From an uncultured bacterium (GTDB lineage Bacteria > Cyanobacteriota > Vampirovibrionia > Gastranaerophilales > Gastranaerophilaceae): DNA of 64,000 bases. This document shows positions 42,399 to 52,299 of this stretch, one piece after another. Within the stretch, counting starts at the first letter, position 1. Each line of letters opens with the position of its first letter. The position numbers were made by a program, and so were the translations under genes. The notes beneath the pieces are model-generated. The model ran no database searches, was not told the DNA's origin, and saw only the letters and a program-made list of their open reading frames with translations. Location: positions 1-64,000 of the forward strand of contig CACYKF010000005.1 of assembly GCA_902774905.1 (NCBI GenBank), given 5' to 3'.

Positions 42399-44303
42399 AT
42401 GAGTATGAACGCCATACGACAACTGAATAGTGGCGGTCTGAAGTTAAAATCTAACTTCAGTGCTAAATCTGTGGCTGCAAATGTAGCGGCAAACAGAGGC
42501 TCTGCGGCTGCAATGGTAAAAAGCAGTAATTATACATTTGGCTCTAATTTATTATTTACACCAGCCAACAGAATAGGTGGTGCTCCAAGATATGCAAGTT
42601 CATCTGCATTAAGCAGGGCTTTAAACGGACAAAACATGCGATTTGTCGGCGGTGGAGGTATTCCTGCATATTCAGGAGTAAGTTATAATAAAAACTTTAC
42701 AATGGGAACCTCTAATGCATTCAATACCGGTATGGGTGTCGGAAGTGCCATTAATATGCTGTTGCAACTTGGCGGAATAGCAAAAAATATGGGACTATTT
42801 GGAAGTAATACAAATGTTCAGCAAAATATTGGTGATACGCTATTAGATAAGACAAATTTAAGCAACACTGCAACAACAATAACAAGCAGCAACTTTACAA
42901 GTTCTCTTTCTGGAGCTAAATCATTTGCAGAAGTCAATAAAATTGAAAATGAAATAGCCCAAAAGAAAGCAAACCTTAATACTGATTATAAAGAAGTCGG
43001 AACAAAAGCAACCGCTAATGTTGATGAAATTCTTGGCGGAGAAGGCGTTTCTGATGGTATGAAACTTGCCGGAGTTGAAATAGATAAATCCGCCTTTACT
43101 TTATCAGAATTAAATCCTGAAGATTTAGAAGGCAGCGCAAAAACAATCGAACAAGATATCCAAAAAATAGGTGACTATAAAACAAATGATTTAGTACAAG
43201 CAAAAGCAAAAATTTCAGAAAAATCAGGTCAAATATCAGGTACACTTACAGTTAAAAAAGGTGATTTAGACAGATCTAAAGCAGAATTAAGTACATTAGA
43301 AAGCGCAAATAGTGATGGGAGTAAAACATCACAAATCAACGAATTAAAAGGAAAAATCGAAAAACTTGAAAAAGAAGTTAAAGAATTAGAAGACCAGAAA
43401 AAACAAATAGAAGCGGCAGAAAAGGCAGTTGATCAAATATCAACAGAAGCACAAAATACAATTGACAGTTTAAAATCAAAGAAAACTGAAATTGAGGATA
43501 TGAAAAAAGCCGAAGACGGTATGAAAGATAAAAAATACGATTTGGCAAAATCTCAAGATGAAGAATTAGGCAAGACTATGCAAAAACTTGAGAAATTGAA
43601 TAAAGAAATAAATGAATTAATGCAATCTGATAAGAGTCCTGATAAGTATGACAAAAAAGATGAAAAACGTGCAAATAAATTGAACGGACTTATGGCACAG
43701 CGTACAGGATTATATACTCAATTAGGGCAATTAGTGTCATCATTGTCATGCGCAGGTGAGACAACATTTAAAAATAGCAAAAATCAATCTTATACAATTA
43801 AAAACCTTGAAAAAGCAAACAACATGATGTCAAGCCAACCTGCAAACATCTCTGAAGATGGGACAAAACCAGGTTCTACTACAGTTACAAATCCACAACC
43901 AACTGATAACTCTCCTGTGACACATAATTCTGCAACTCAGGGGAATACAAGTCAAGGAGTTACTATATCAAGTACAATGAAAGATTTAACAAAGGTTTCA
44001 GATCAATACTTACAAAATGCACTTAAAGGTGCGCAAGAATTAGGAGATAATGAGCAAATAAATAAAATTCAGGATGAAATTTTCAGAAGAAGTAGAAGCG
44101 ATATAGAATTTGCAAAAAAATTGGTTGGTACGGGAACAGAAACAACACTGCAAGTTGGACAAGGTGAACCTAAAATAAAAGGATACTACGGCATAAATCC
44201 TGAAACAGGTAATACTGTATATGTAGACCAAGATGGTAACAAATATACAGAAGAAGCGTTTAAGAATTGGGAAAAATTAGCAAAAACCGGTTCATTAGAT
44301 TAA
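42399..44303 (+). CDS. Coiled-coil protein of unknown function
   Basis: A 634-residue protein with three regions. Residues 1-150 are Ser/Asn/Gly/Ala-rich, low in charge, with FGSNLLFTP and GGGGIPAYSG. Residues 155-470 are a long, Lys/Glu-rich coiled coil with repeated leucines. The C-terminal 160 residues start with a Thr/Ser/Pro/Asn linker and end in an aromatic segment (IKGYYGINPETGNTVYVDQDGNKYTEEAF in part) that looks like a small beta hairpin domain. No signal peptide or transmembrane helix, one Cys. I recognise no family. GAGAG precedes the ATG. It might be a structural or exported protein, but this is guesswork. Confidence 0.65.
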   Translation: MSMNAIRQLNSGGLKLKSNFSAKSVAANVAANRGSAAAMVKSSNYTFGSNLLFTPANRIGGAPRYASSSALSRALNGQNMRFVGGGGIPAYSGVSYNKNFTMGTSNAFNTGMGVGSAINMLLQLGGIAKNMGLFGSNTNVQQNIGDTLLDKTNLSNTATTITSSNFTSSLSGAKSFAEVNKIENEIAQKKANLNTDYKEVGTKATANVDEILGGEGVSDGMKLAGVEIDKSAFTLSELNPEDLEGSAKTIEQDIQKIGDYKTNDLVQAKAKISEKSGQISGTLTVKKGDLDRSKAELSTLESANSDGSKTSQINELKGKIEKLEKEVKELEDQKKQIEAAEKAVDQISTEAQNTIDSLKSKKTEIEDMKKAEDGMKDKKYDLAKSQDEELGKTMQKLEKLNKEINELMQSDKSPDKYDKKDEKRANKLNGLMAQRTGLYTQLGQLVSSLSCAGETTFKNSKNQSYTIKNLEKANNMMSSQPANISEDGTKPGSTTVTNPQPTDNSPVTHNSATQGNTSQGVTISSTMKDLTKVSDQYLQNALKGAQELGDNEQINKIQDEIFRRSRSDIEFAKKLVGTGTETTLQVGQGEPKIKGYYGINPETGNTVYVDQDGNKYTEEAFKNWEKLAKTGSLD

Positions 44304-44353
44304 TAACAAAAAAGAAGATTAGATTTAAAATCTAATCTTCTTTTTTGTTATTA
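44301..44353. terminator. Long perfect inverted repeat, bidirectional terminator
   Basis: A 26-base arm (44301-44326) is perfectly complementary to 44328-44353 around a single central A. The core is GAAGATTAGATTT/AAATCTAATCTTC flanked by A and T runs on both sides, so it works in both directions for the coiled-coil gene and convergent secF. The arm begins with the stop codon of the coiled-coil gene. Confidence 0.9.
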
Positions 44354-44376
44354 AGTTAGGCATATTTGCCATAATT

Positions 44377-45357
44377 CTAATCCGCAATAGCAGGTTTTTT
44401 CGGTGCATTTGCTCTTTCTGTCCAGAAATCAATAAGCATTGAGCAGAAGAAGATACTTGAATATGTACCTATCAAGACACCGAGCATCATAGCCAAGACA
44501 AAGTCTTTTGTTGTCACTCCGCCAAAGAAATACAATGCCGCCAATGCCAAAAATGTTGTCATTGATGTATTGATACTTCTTGTCAAAGTCTGCTGAACTG
44601 ATGCGTCTACAATTTCACCAAACGACATTTTCTTTCCGTTATATCTGAGGTTTTCTCTGATACGGTCATAAACAACAATTGTGTCGTTTACTGAATAACC
44701 GATAACCGTAAGCATCGCAGTCAGGAACAAACCGTCAACCTCAACATTGAAAAATAATCCCAAAAGTGAAAATGCACCCATTACAAAGCAAACATCATGT
44801 ATCAATCCCAAAATAGCACTCACCGCATACTTAAATTCAAATCTGAATGAAATATAAGCAATAATCCCGATTATAGCGGCAAGTAATGCTATAAATGACA
44901 TTCTGAAAAGTTCACTGCTCAATGTCGGTCCGACAGATGTGAACTGAACCATTTGCGCATCTTTGTAATCTTTTTTGATAACACCGGCAATTTTATCTGC
45001 CATATCAGAACCTTCGTCAATAAATTTGGTTCTGACTGAAATCATTGATGTCGCATTATCCTTTTCATCTTTTGATGTACCTTTGAGCACCTGAACATAA
45101 GCACTTGGCACACCCGCTTTAGTTAAATTTGTCTGAATAGTTCCGACATCTTTATGGTCAACATTTGCACTTGTTTCGTATTGCAAAATCGAACCGCCCG
45201 TATAATCAATTCCGACTTTTACGGGTGAATGTGTCGGATAATTTATCATAGAATAAATCATTGCAACGATGCCGGGTAAGAGCAATACGGCTGATAAACA
45301 CATCCATAGAACTCTGTACTTGACAACATGTATTCCGTTCTTATTAAAATTAAACAT
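44377..45357 (-). CDS. secF: Protein translocase subunit SecF
   Basis: Inner-membrane part of the SecDF complex, which uses an ion gradient to pull exported proteins across the membrane. It has 326 residues with six helices. The first helix leads into GIDYTGGSILQYE; VIGYSVNDTIVVYDRIREN and RSINTSMTTFLALAALYFFGG carry the ion-coupling Asp and Arg of the family. It follows secD by 19 bases. Nothing unusual. Confidence 0.95.
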   Translation of the reverse strand: MFNFNKNGIHVVKYRVLWMCLSAVLLLPGIVAMIYSMINYPTHSPVKVGIDYTGGSILQYETSANVDHKDVGTIQTNLTKAGVPSAYVQVLKGTSKDEKDNATSMISVRTKFIDEGSDMADKIAGVIKKDYKDAQMVQFTSVGPTLSSELFRMSFIALLAAIIGIIAYISFRFEFKYAVSAILGLIHDVCFVMGAFSLLGLFFNVEVDGLFLTAMLTVIGYSVNDTIVVYDRIRENLRYNGKKMSFGEIVDASVQQTLTRSINTSMTTFLALAALYFFGGVTTKDFVLAMMLGVLIGTYSSIFFCSMLIDFWTERANAPKKPAIAD

Positions 45358-45376
45358 TTTTATCTACCTCTTACTC

Positions 45377-46729
45377 TTAATCTAATATACCAAATCTTGC
45401 TTTTTCGCGTTTTGTTTCTTCAAATACCGCAGCCTGCCCGATTTCTTCTTTTCTCAAACCGAATAACCCCGGATATTTGAGTTCGCCTGTACCGAATATC
45501 AAATGCATAAAGTTTCTTGTAACGGTAATTGCCGTAAACAATGAAACAATAATACCGATAAACAGCGTCAAAGCAAAACCTTTAACAACACTTGTACCTA
45601 AGAAATACAAGATTACACAGGTAAGCATTGTAGTCATATTTGAGTCGATAATACTTGTCCAGGCTCTATCAAAACCGGAGTTTATTGCAGTAAACAGATT
45701 TCGTCCTGCCCTTAACTCTTCTTTTGTTCGTTCAAAGATAAGAATGTTGGCATCAACCGCCATACCTATACTCAATACAAACCCTGCAATACCTGCAAGA
45801 GTTAAAACAACGCCAAACGCTTTGAATAATGCAAACAAGATTAAACCGTAAATAATTAATGCAATATCTGCAATAAATCCCGGTAATCTGTACATCAAAA
45901 GCATAAATAACATTACAAGTCCAATACCAATCATACTTGCGGTTTTGGATTTGTCGATACTAACTGCACCCAAAGTAGGTCCGACTGTATTTTCCTGAAT
46001 AATTTGTGATGGAACAGGCAAAGCACCCGCTTTTAGCAAATCAACCATTTCTTTGGCTTCTTCAGGTGAAAATCCTGATTCACCACCGCCTGAAATTTCA
46101 GCCCTTCCGCCATAAATAGGTTCATTGATTACAGGTGCGGAAATTTCTTCTCCGTCAAAATAGATTGCCATAGGTTTACCAACCCATTTTTCTGTTAATT
46201 CACCAAATTTTTGAGCACCTTTTGAATTAAATTCCAATGAAACAGTCCATTGACCTGCCTGATTTGTGCCGATATTTGCATCTTTTAAATCTTCACCTGT
46301 TAAAGTTTCACCTTCAGCAGTTTTTGCACTTTCCCATACCGGTGCATGCGTTTTCGGGTCACGGGCCTGAATATTTCCGTCCATTACAGGCTGTTTAAAC
46401 TCTAATTGTGCGGTTTTACCAAGAATTTTTTCCGCTTCTTTAGAATTCATAACCCCCGGAATTTCAATTAATAATCTTTTGTCACCAACTTGAGCAACAC
46501 TTGTTTCCGATACCCCAAGTTTGTTTACACGCTTTTCAATAGCGGTTTGCAAACGATTCATTGTATCGGGAGTAATTTTTCTGATTGAATTTGTTGTCTG
46601 TGCTTCAAGAACAATTCTTGAACCGCCGACCAAATCAAGTCCTAATTTTGTAGGCATTTTGCAAACAGTAATTATGGATGCAATTACTATCGCAACAATA
46701 ACCCAGAACATAATTAATTTGTTTTTCAA
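45377..46729 (-). CDS. secD: Protein translocase subunit SecD
   Basis: Larger subunit of SecDF, 450 residues, six helices plus the periplasmic P1 head. GLDLVGGSRIVLEAQ follows the first helix; the C-terminal half has AGFVLSIGMAVDANILIFERTKEELRAGR, with the conserved Asp for ion movement, and DSNMTTMLTCVILYFLGT. The start is TTG, with AGAGGGT 8 bases upstream; the next ATG is six codons downstream. It is first in the secDF pair. Confidence 0.95.
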   Translation of the reverse strand: MKNKLIMFWVIVAIVIASIITVCKMPTKLGLDLVGGSRIVLEAQTTNSIRKITPDTMNRLQTAIEKRVNKLGVSETSVAQVGDKRLLIEIPGVMNSKEAEKILGKTAQLEFKQPVMDGNIQARDPKTHAPVWESAKTAEGETLTGEDLKDANIGTNQAGQWTVSLEFNSKGAQKFGELTEKWVGKPMAIYFDGEEISAPVINEPIYGGRAEISGGGESGFSPEEAKEMVDLLKAGALPVPSQIIQENTVGPTLGAVSIDKSKTASMIGIGLVMLFMLLMYRLPGFIADIALIIYGLILFALFKAFGVVLTLAGIAGFVLSIGMAVDANILIFERTKEELRAGRNLFTAINSGFDRAWTSIIDSNMTTMLTCVILYFLGTSVVKGFALTLFIGIIVSLFTAITVTRNFMHLIFGTGELKYPGLFGLRKEEIGQAAVFEETKREKARFGILD

Positions 46730-46871
46730 TTTTCTACCCTCTTATATGTATAATATACTAATTACTATCAAATGTGAATCGTGAATTAACCCTTACAAAT
46801 TTCAGATTGTTGAATATGAGCATCAGCGAAAACACCTATTCACAATTCACTACTCACTATTCACTCAAAAA

Positions 46872-47777
46872 CTATTCTCCGTTTTCAAGTTCTTGTTTGA
46901 CTTGATCAATTACTCTGAAAAGAACTATTTTTTCATCTTCGTTCAAAGTAACCAACGGACTTCTAACATATTCTTCTATCAAGCCTTTATATTTTAAAGC
47001 GGCTTTGACAGGAATAGGGTTCGGAGCCATAAATAACTGCCTGAATACAGGATAAAGTTTTTTATGCATATTTCTTGCAACAAGAACATCGCCTGACTTA
47101 AAGTTTCTAATCATTGATTTTATTTCAGTTCCGAACAAATGAGAAGCAACAGAAATTACCCCTCTTGCGCCAAGTGAAAGCATCGGCAGAGTTAAACTGT
47201 CATCTCCGGAATAAATTGCAAAACTGTCAGGACAAAAACTTCTTATTTCCGTCACTTTATCCATATCGCCTAAACTCTGCTTTATACCTACAATATTTTC
47301 ATAGGTTGAAGCAAGATATGCAACCGTTGAAGGTTCAATACTTATACCTGTTCTTGACGGAATGTTATAAAGAATTATCGGCAAATCAGTTGATTTCGCA
47401 ATTGCTTCAAAATGACTTAGCAAGCCTAACTGATTTGGTTTATTATAATAAGGAACGACCGATAAAATTGCATCTGCTTCCTCTTTTTGAGCATTTTTGG
47501 AGAATTCAACCGCTGTTTTTGTCGAGTTTGAGCCTGCGCTTAAAATAATTTTTGCCTTGTTTGCTACCGCATGTTTTACGGTGCTTACAAGTTCTCTTTC
47601 TTCCTCATTTGTCAGTGTCGGAGATTCCCCTGTTGTACCGGCAACCAAAATAGCATCACTGCCGTTTTCAACTAAATATTTGGCAAGTTTTTCGGCTCCG
47701 TCATAGTCAATTTCGCCTTTTGCGTTCATAGGCGTGACCATAGCCGTTATAACTTCACCGCAATCAAATCTTGTCAT
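46872..47777 (-). CDS. dapA: 4-hydroxy-tetrahydrodipicolinate synthase
   Basis: Class I aldolase-type enzyme condensing pyruvate with aspartate semialdehyde, the first step towards lysine and meso-diaminopimelate. It has 301 residues. The Schiff-base Lys is Lys166 in VGIKQSLGD; the catalytic Tyr137 is in LYNIPSRTG; GTTGESPTLTNEEE is the pyruvate-binding loop. A good GAGGGAC lies upstream. No riboswitch fits in the 84 bases between recO and dapA. The 142-base gap towards secD (46730-46871) holds only short ATTCAC/GTGAAT repeats. Confidence 0.95.
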   Translation of the reverse strand: MTRFDCGEVITAMVTPMNAKGEIDYDGAEKLAKYLVENGSDAILVAGTTGESPTLTNEEERELVSTVKHAVANKAKIILSAGSNSTKTAVEFSKNAQKEEADAILSVVPYYNKPNQLGLLSHFEAIAKSTDLPIILYNIPSRTGISIEPSTVAYLASTYENIVGIKQSLGDMDKVTEIRSFCPDSFAIYSGDDSLTLPMLSLGARGVISVASHLFGTEIKSMIRNFKSGDVLVARNMHKKLYPVFRQLFMAPNPIPVKAALKYKGLIEEYVRSPLVTLNEDEKIVLFRVIDQVKQELENGE

Positions 47778-47861
47778 CCTTTGTCCCTCGTCTTTAAATA
47801 ATACATGATAATTATATTACAAAGACGGTCAAATAGACAATTATTAAGATAATTTTAATAA

Positions 47862-48632
47862 TTATGCAGGAATTTCTGATAAAATTTTAGAAGATTTTAT
47901 TCGCTTGGAGCATTTATTCTCAATATATTCTTTTAAGAGTTCAAAGGTAACTTCGCAAACTTTTTCATTTGCTTTTTGCTCAAATTCCCCAATTACATCA
48001 AAATCATTTTTTGCCATTTGTTTAAAAAATTCGCACAATTTCGCAGGCATTTGTTTTTTTGTATAAGGTACCGTATTAGCACAATCATGACAAACAATCC
48101 CACCCAATTCAGAAACGAAATAAACTGTCTGCCCGCTTGTTTGATGCTTACAATTAAGACAAGAGTCGAATTCAAGCGAAAAACCAGCCTCCGTCATCAT
48201 TTTTAACTGAAACTTTATGACTGTAATCATAATTTGAACCTTATTTTGCGCTTCAGAAATTTTGCCCAACGCACCATATAAAAGATTATAAATTTCATTG
48301 GACGATGGATCATCTTCAAGTCCGAAATTATGAACAACTTCAGCGATATACATTGAGTAAAAAATTTTATCCAAATCGGTTCTTGTTTGTTTGAAAGTAT
48401 TAATACTTTCAGCCTGACAAATTGTGTTAAAAGTTTTGCCCTGATGAAGCATAACAGTATTTGCAACAAGACAATCCATTCTTGCGCCGAGTTTACTTTT
48501 TGTTTTTTTTACTCCTTTTGCTATCCCTTTTATAAGTCCTTTTTCTCTGGAATACATGACAATTATCTTGTCAGATTCACTGAGATTATAGGACTTTAAA
48601 TTTATAGCATCCGTCACATAATTATTTTGCAT
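47862..48632 (-). CDS. recO: DNA repair protein RecO
   Basis: RecO, which with RecR loads RecA onto SSB-coated DNA. It has 256 residues: an N-terminal OB fold (AINLKSYNLSESDKIIVMYSREKGLIKGIAKGVKK in part), a helical middle, and a zinc site with CLNCK...CHDC at about 150-175. It lies 24 bases behind pilT on the same strand, and recR is at 1517 in this window. Confidence 0.92.
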   Translation of the reverse strand: MQNNYVTDAINLKSYNLSESDKIIVMYSREKGLIKGIAKGVKKTKSKLGARMDCLVANTVMLHQGKTFNTICQAESINTFKQTRTDLDKIFYSMYIAEVVHNFGLEDDPSSNEIYNLLYGALGKISEAQNKVQIMITVIKFQLKMMTEAGFSLEFDSCLNCKHQTSGQTVYFVSELGGIVCHDCANTVPYTKKQMPAKLCEFFKQMAKNDFDVIGEFEQKANEKVCEVTFELLKEYIENKCSKRIKSSKILSEIPA

Positions 48633-48656
48633 CTTCTTCCCAAGTAATTTAAGAGA

Positions 48657-49763
48657 TTAAACTTTATTATTAACCCCTGTCCCGTGATAAACACCCCTTA
48701 TCATCTGTTCAAGTTCAGACTTTGCATCAGAATAATAAAGGGCGGTTTCTTTTGTTATATGACCTTCTTCATACAATTTGTATAAAGACATGTTCATAGT
48801 AACCATGTTATTATATGAACCTTGTTTTACAAGGTCATATACTCTTTCAAGTTCATCTTTTGCAATAAAATCAATAACAGGCGGAGTAACAACAAGTACC
48901 TCCGGAGCCGGTAATCTTGTATCGGCATCAACAGTAGGAACAAGTTTCTGTGCTATAGTACCGCGCAAAGTATTTGATAATTGCTGCCTTATAAAATTTC
49001 GTTCTCCCGGTTCAAAGAAGTTTACTATTCTATTGACAGTTTGCACTGCATCATTTGTGTGAATTGTTGATACAACCATGTGCCCTGTTTCGGCAGCATT
49101 TAAGGCTGCTTCAACAGTTTCTCTGTCACGGATTTCTCCGATAAAGATTACATCAGGGTCTTGCCTTAACGCATATTTGATACCGTCAGTGAATGACGGA
49201 GTATCAATCAGCAATTGTCTTTGAGAAACAATTGATTTTTTGTTCGTAAAAATGAATTCGACAGGATCTTCAATTGTAACAATATGTTTTGCATATTTTT
49301 CATTTATATAATCAATCAAAGACGCAATTGTAGTTGATTTTCCCGAACCTGTCGGACCTGTAATCAAGACTATACCGTTATTAAAATCAGCAAAATTTTC
49401 TATTGTTTTAGGCAGATTAAGTTCCTCAAATGATTTTATATAATAAGGAATTACCCTGAAAACTATCGCATTTTTTGCAAGTTGATGGCTCAAATTTACC
49501 CTGAATCTTGAAAATTTCGGGATTTCATAAGAAAAATCTATATCAAAAAACCTTGAAATTCTGTCTTTTAAGTGTTCCGGTGAAATTTTATCTATGGTCT
49601 GCATCAAATCTTCTTCTGTCAATGGCGGAAGATTTATTCTCATTATTTGCCCTGCGACTCTTATTGCAGGTCGTTCCCCAATCATAAGGTGAATATCTGA
49701 AGCCCCGACAGTAACAGCCTGTCTTAAAAAATCATCTATATAAAAAGGAGTAGAATCGCCCAT
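48657..49763 (-). CDS. pilT: PilT/PilU-type pilus retraction ATPase
   Basis: Hexameric AAA-like ATPase for type IV pilus retraction, 368 residues. The N-terminal PAS-like domain (DDFLRQAVTVGASDIHLMIGERPAIRV in part) is followed by the P-loop GPTGSGKST near residue 130, the Asp box VTIEDPVEF, the Walker B DVIFIGEIRDRETVEAAL and the His box HMVVSTIHTNDA. The C-terminal AIRNLI-type retraction motif is not evident, so a PilU or related role is possible. Neighbours recO and comEC suggest a role in DNA uptake. Confidence 0.9.
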   Translation of the reverse strand: MGDSTPFYIDDFLRQAVTVGASDIHLMIGERPAIRVAGQIMRINLPPLTEEDLMQTIDKISPEHLKDRISRFFDIDFSYEIPKFSRFRVNLSHQLAKNAIVFRVIPYYIKSFEELNLPKTIENFADFNNGIVLITGPTGSGKSTTIASLIDYINEKYAKHIVTIEDPVEFIFTNKKSIVSQRQLLIDTPSFTDGIKYALRQDPDVIFIGEIRDRETVEAALNAAETGHMVVSTIHTNDAVQTVNRIVNFFEPGERNFIRQQLSNTLRGTIAQKLVPTVDADTRLPAPEVLVVTPPVIDFIAKDELERVYDLVKQGSYNNMVTMNMSLYKLYEEGHITKETALYYSDAKSELEQMIRGVYHGTGVNNKV

Positions 49764-49884
49764 ACAAAATTACCTCTTAAAAAACACTGTTCACTCTTTA
49801 AACATTATAAAGCATAATATACTTATATCACTTTTTATAATTTTGCACAAGATTATTTTATGTTATCATTTATCCGTTGGAATT

Positions 49885-52299
49885 ATGTTTGACAGGGATA
49901 AAATAAACGATTTATTACAAAACAGAAATTTTGTAATGTGCATGGCTTCACTGTTTTTTATGTGCGGAATTATGTCATACTTTTCGCAAAAAGAATTGTT
50001 AAGCGCAGGTATTATTACAATTGTTCTTTGTATTTTACTTATCATAAGAATATTTGATATAAAAAGAGTTTTAATTTTGGCATTTATATTTTACTTTGGT
50101 TTTGCAATTACTTTTTTAAAAGTAAAAGAGTCTGACGAACTTATTAGTCTTGCTCCTGCTAATACGGATTTTTACGGACAGATTATCAGTATTCCTAACA
50201 GTGCAGAGAAAGGGAAAGTAAAATTTTTCTTTAAGGTTGAAAAAGCCGGAGATAAAGAAGTTAAAGGAAAAACACTTTTAACCGTCAGCGCAGAGGAAAA
50301 AGAAATTTCAAAACTTAATATCGGACAAAAAATTACAATAAACGGGAATTTGCGACAACCGTTCAGGTCAACAAATCCGTCACAGTTCGATTATAGTTCT
50401 TACCTTAAAAATTTTGGAGTTTTTACTGTTATTTATTCTAAAGGCGAAAACTTAAAAATTCACAATGAAAAAATGACCCCGAAATGGAAATTTTTATATG
50501 ACCTGAATAATATAAGAAATTCCGTACTAAAAACACATTCAAAATATTTGAAAAGCCCGAATTTAGAAATATTGGGCGGGATAGTTTTTGGAGATGATGC
50601 GGTTGCACCGCCGGATTACATAAAAAATTCATTTATCAATTCAGGATTGTTGCACATACTTGCGGCATCGGGTATGAATGTGGGTTTTATTTTTTCATTT
50701 TGGTTCTTCATAATGACATTTTTCAGAGTTCCCTATAAACCAAAAGTTATAACAGGAATGATTCTTGTCATCGGTTATACACTTATGACCGGACTTGGGG
50801 CTTCTGTTGTCAGGGCATCTTTAATGCTTTTATTTGTACTTGCAGGAAAACTCATAGACCGAGATGCTCATTCAATTTCTCTGCTATCTTTTGTCGCAAT
50901 ACTTATGCTTTTATACAATCCCGCTTATATAAATGATGTTGGATTTCAACTGTCATTTCTTGTAACTTTCGGGCTTTTGACTACCGCAAACATTATTATA
51001 AAAAAATGGGACAATGTGCCGGATAAAGTAATATCTATTATACTAATTCCCATTGTTGCACAAATCTGGGTTGCTCCTATTCAGATGTTTTATTTTAATA
51101 CATTCAGTTTGTATTCTATTCTTGCAAATATAACATCCTCAATTCTTTTAATTGTCATAAGTTTTACGGGATTTATAAGTTCTGTTCTTGCTATATTCCA
51201 GCCTGTTGCAGATATTGTATGTATAAGTTCGGATTTTATTAATAACTATCTGATAAGCACGCTTATTGTAATTTCTGATTTCTTTGGAAGTCTGCCGCAC
51301 AGTCTTATCCAGACTACACATCCAAATGTTATACAAATTTCAATTTATTATATTATGCTTATTTGTGTTTCACTACTTGTTAAATATAACGAATACAAAA
51401 AGGCCTTTATTACTGTCATTTGCGTTTCTTCGGTTTTACTCATATCTACAGTAAACATCCCGAATAAAAATCTTGAAGTTATCGCTTTTGATGTCGGAAA
51501 TGCCGACAGTTTTATGATTAAAACACCCCAAAATAAATATTTCTTTATTGATACGGGCAAAAAACCTTACCAAAGCGGAAATTCACAGGCTAAAATAATT
51601 ATGCTCAAATATTTAAAAGATTATGGAATTAAAAATATTGAAGGGCTTATCGTTACACACTTTGACAACGACCATTCAGGCGGGACACCTGAATTTTTGA
51701 CAAATACAAAAATTAAAAAACTCTATTTAAACAGTACAAAAACAGAAACCCAAACTGCTGCAAATATATTTAAAACCGCAAAAGAAAATAAACAAAAATG
51801 GGAAATTGCTAAAAACAATAAATTGATTTACGAAGAACCGGATTTAAAAATCTATACCTATAAGGCTGATATTAAAGGGAAAGATGAGAGTAACGGATGC
51901 TCAATTATTACACTTTTGTCTTACAAAAATTTTGATATGATTTTTATGGGAGATGCAGGGGTTGAAGCCTTTGAACAAATAAAGCAAAATATTCCGCGCC
52001 ATATTGAAGTTCTGAAAGTCGGTCATCACGGTGGACCAAATGTCGTCAACAAAGAAATGATAAATCATTTGAATAATCAAATTTCTTTAATTTCTACAGG
52101 AATAAATACATTTGGACATCCAAACAAAGGAACACTGGATACTTTACGCAATACCAAAATTTTAAGAACCGATTTACTTAATTCCATAAAAATTTCAACA
52201 GACGGAAAAGAATACAAAATTTATTCCTATGATACACATGATAAAAAATACAAATTTAAAGAAAAATTTTTGCCTGACAATTTAAAAAATAAAGACTGA
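49885..52299 (+). CDS. comEC: DNA uptake channel ComEC/Rec2
   Basis: Inner-membrane channel for single-stranded DNA in natural transformation, about 804 residues. There are several N-terminal helices and an OB-like periplasmic domain (about 85-165). The competence domain has HILAASGMNVGFIFSF and ASVVRASLMLLFVLAGKLIDRDAH. A C-terminal metallo-beta-lactamase-like domain carries THFDNDHSGG and VGHHGG. I chose the ATG at 49885; a TTG at 49843 is possible. It is divergent from pilT. Together with pilT and recO it suggests competence, though the rest of the pilus is not in the window. Confidence 0.9.
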   Translation: MFDRDKINDLLQNRNFVMCMASLFFMCGIMSYFSQKELLSAGIITIVLCILLIIRIFDIKRVLILAFIFYFGFAITFLKVKESDELISLAPANTDFYGQIISIPNSAEKGKVKFFFKVEKAGDKEVKGKTLLTVSAEEKEISKLNIGQKITINGNLRQPFRSTNPSQFDYSSYLKNFGVFTVIYSKGENLKIHNEKMTPKWKFLYDLNNIRNSVLKTHSKYLKSPNLEILGGIVFGDDAVAPPDYIKNSFINSGLLHILAASGMNVGFIFSFWFFIMTFFRVPYKPKVITGMILVIGYTLMTGLGASVVRASLMLLFVLAGKLIDRDAHSISLLSFVAILMLLYNPAYINDVGFQLSFLVTFGLLTTANIIIKKWDNVPDKVISIILIPIVAQIWVAPIQMFYFNTFSLYSILANITSSILLIVISFTGFISSVLAIFQPVADIVCISSDFINNYLISTLIVISDFFGSLPHSLIQTTHPNVIQISIYYIMLICVSLLVKYNEYKKAFITVICVSSVLLISTVNIPNKNLEVIAFDVGNADSFMIKTPQNKYFFIDTGKKPYQSGNSQAKIIMLKYLKDYGIKNIEGLIVTHFDNDHSGGTPEFLTNTKIKKLYLNSTKTETQTAANIFKTAKENKQKWEIAKNNKLIYEEPDLKIYTYKADIKGKDESNGCSIITLLSYKNFDMIFMGDAGVEAFEQIKQNIPRHIEVLKVGHHGGPNVVNKEMINHLNNQISLISTGINTFGHPNKGTLDTLRNTKILRTDLLNSIKISTDGKEYKIYSYDTHDKKYKFKEKFLPDNLKNKD

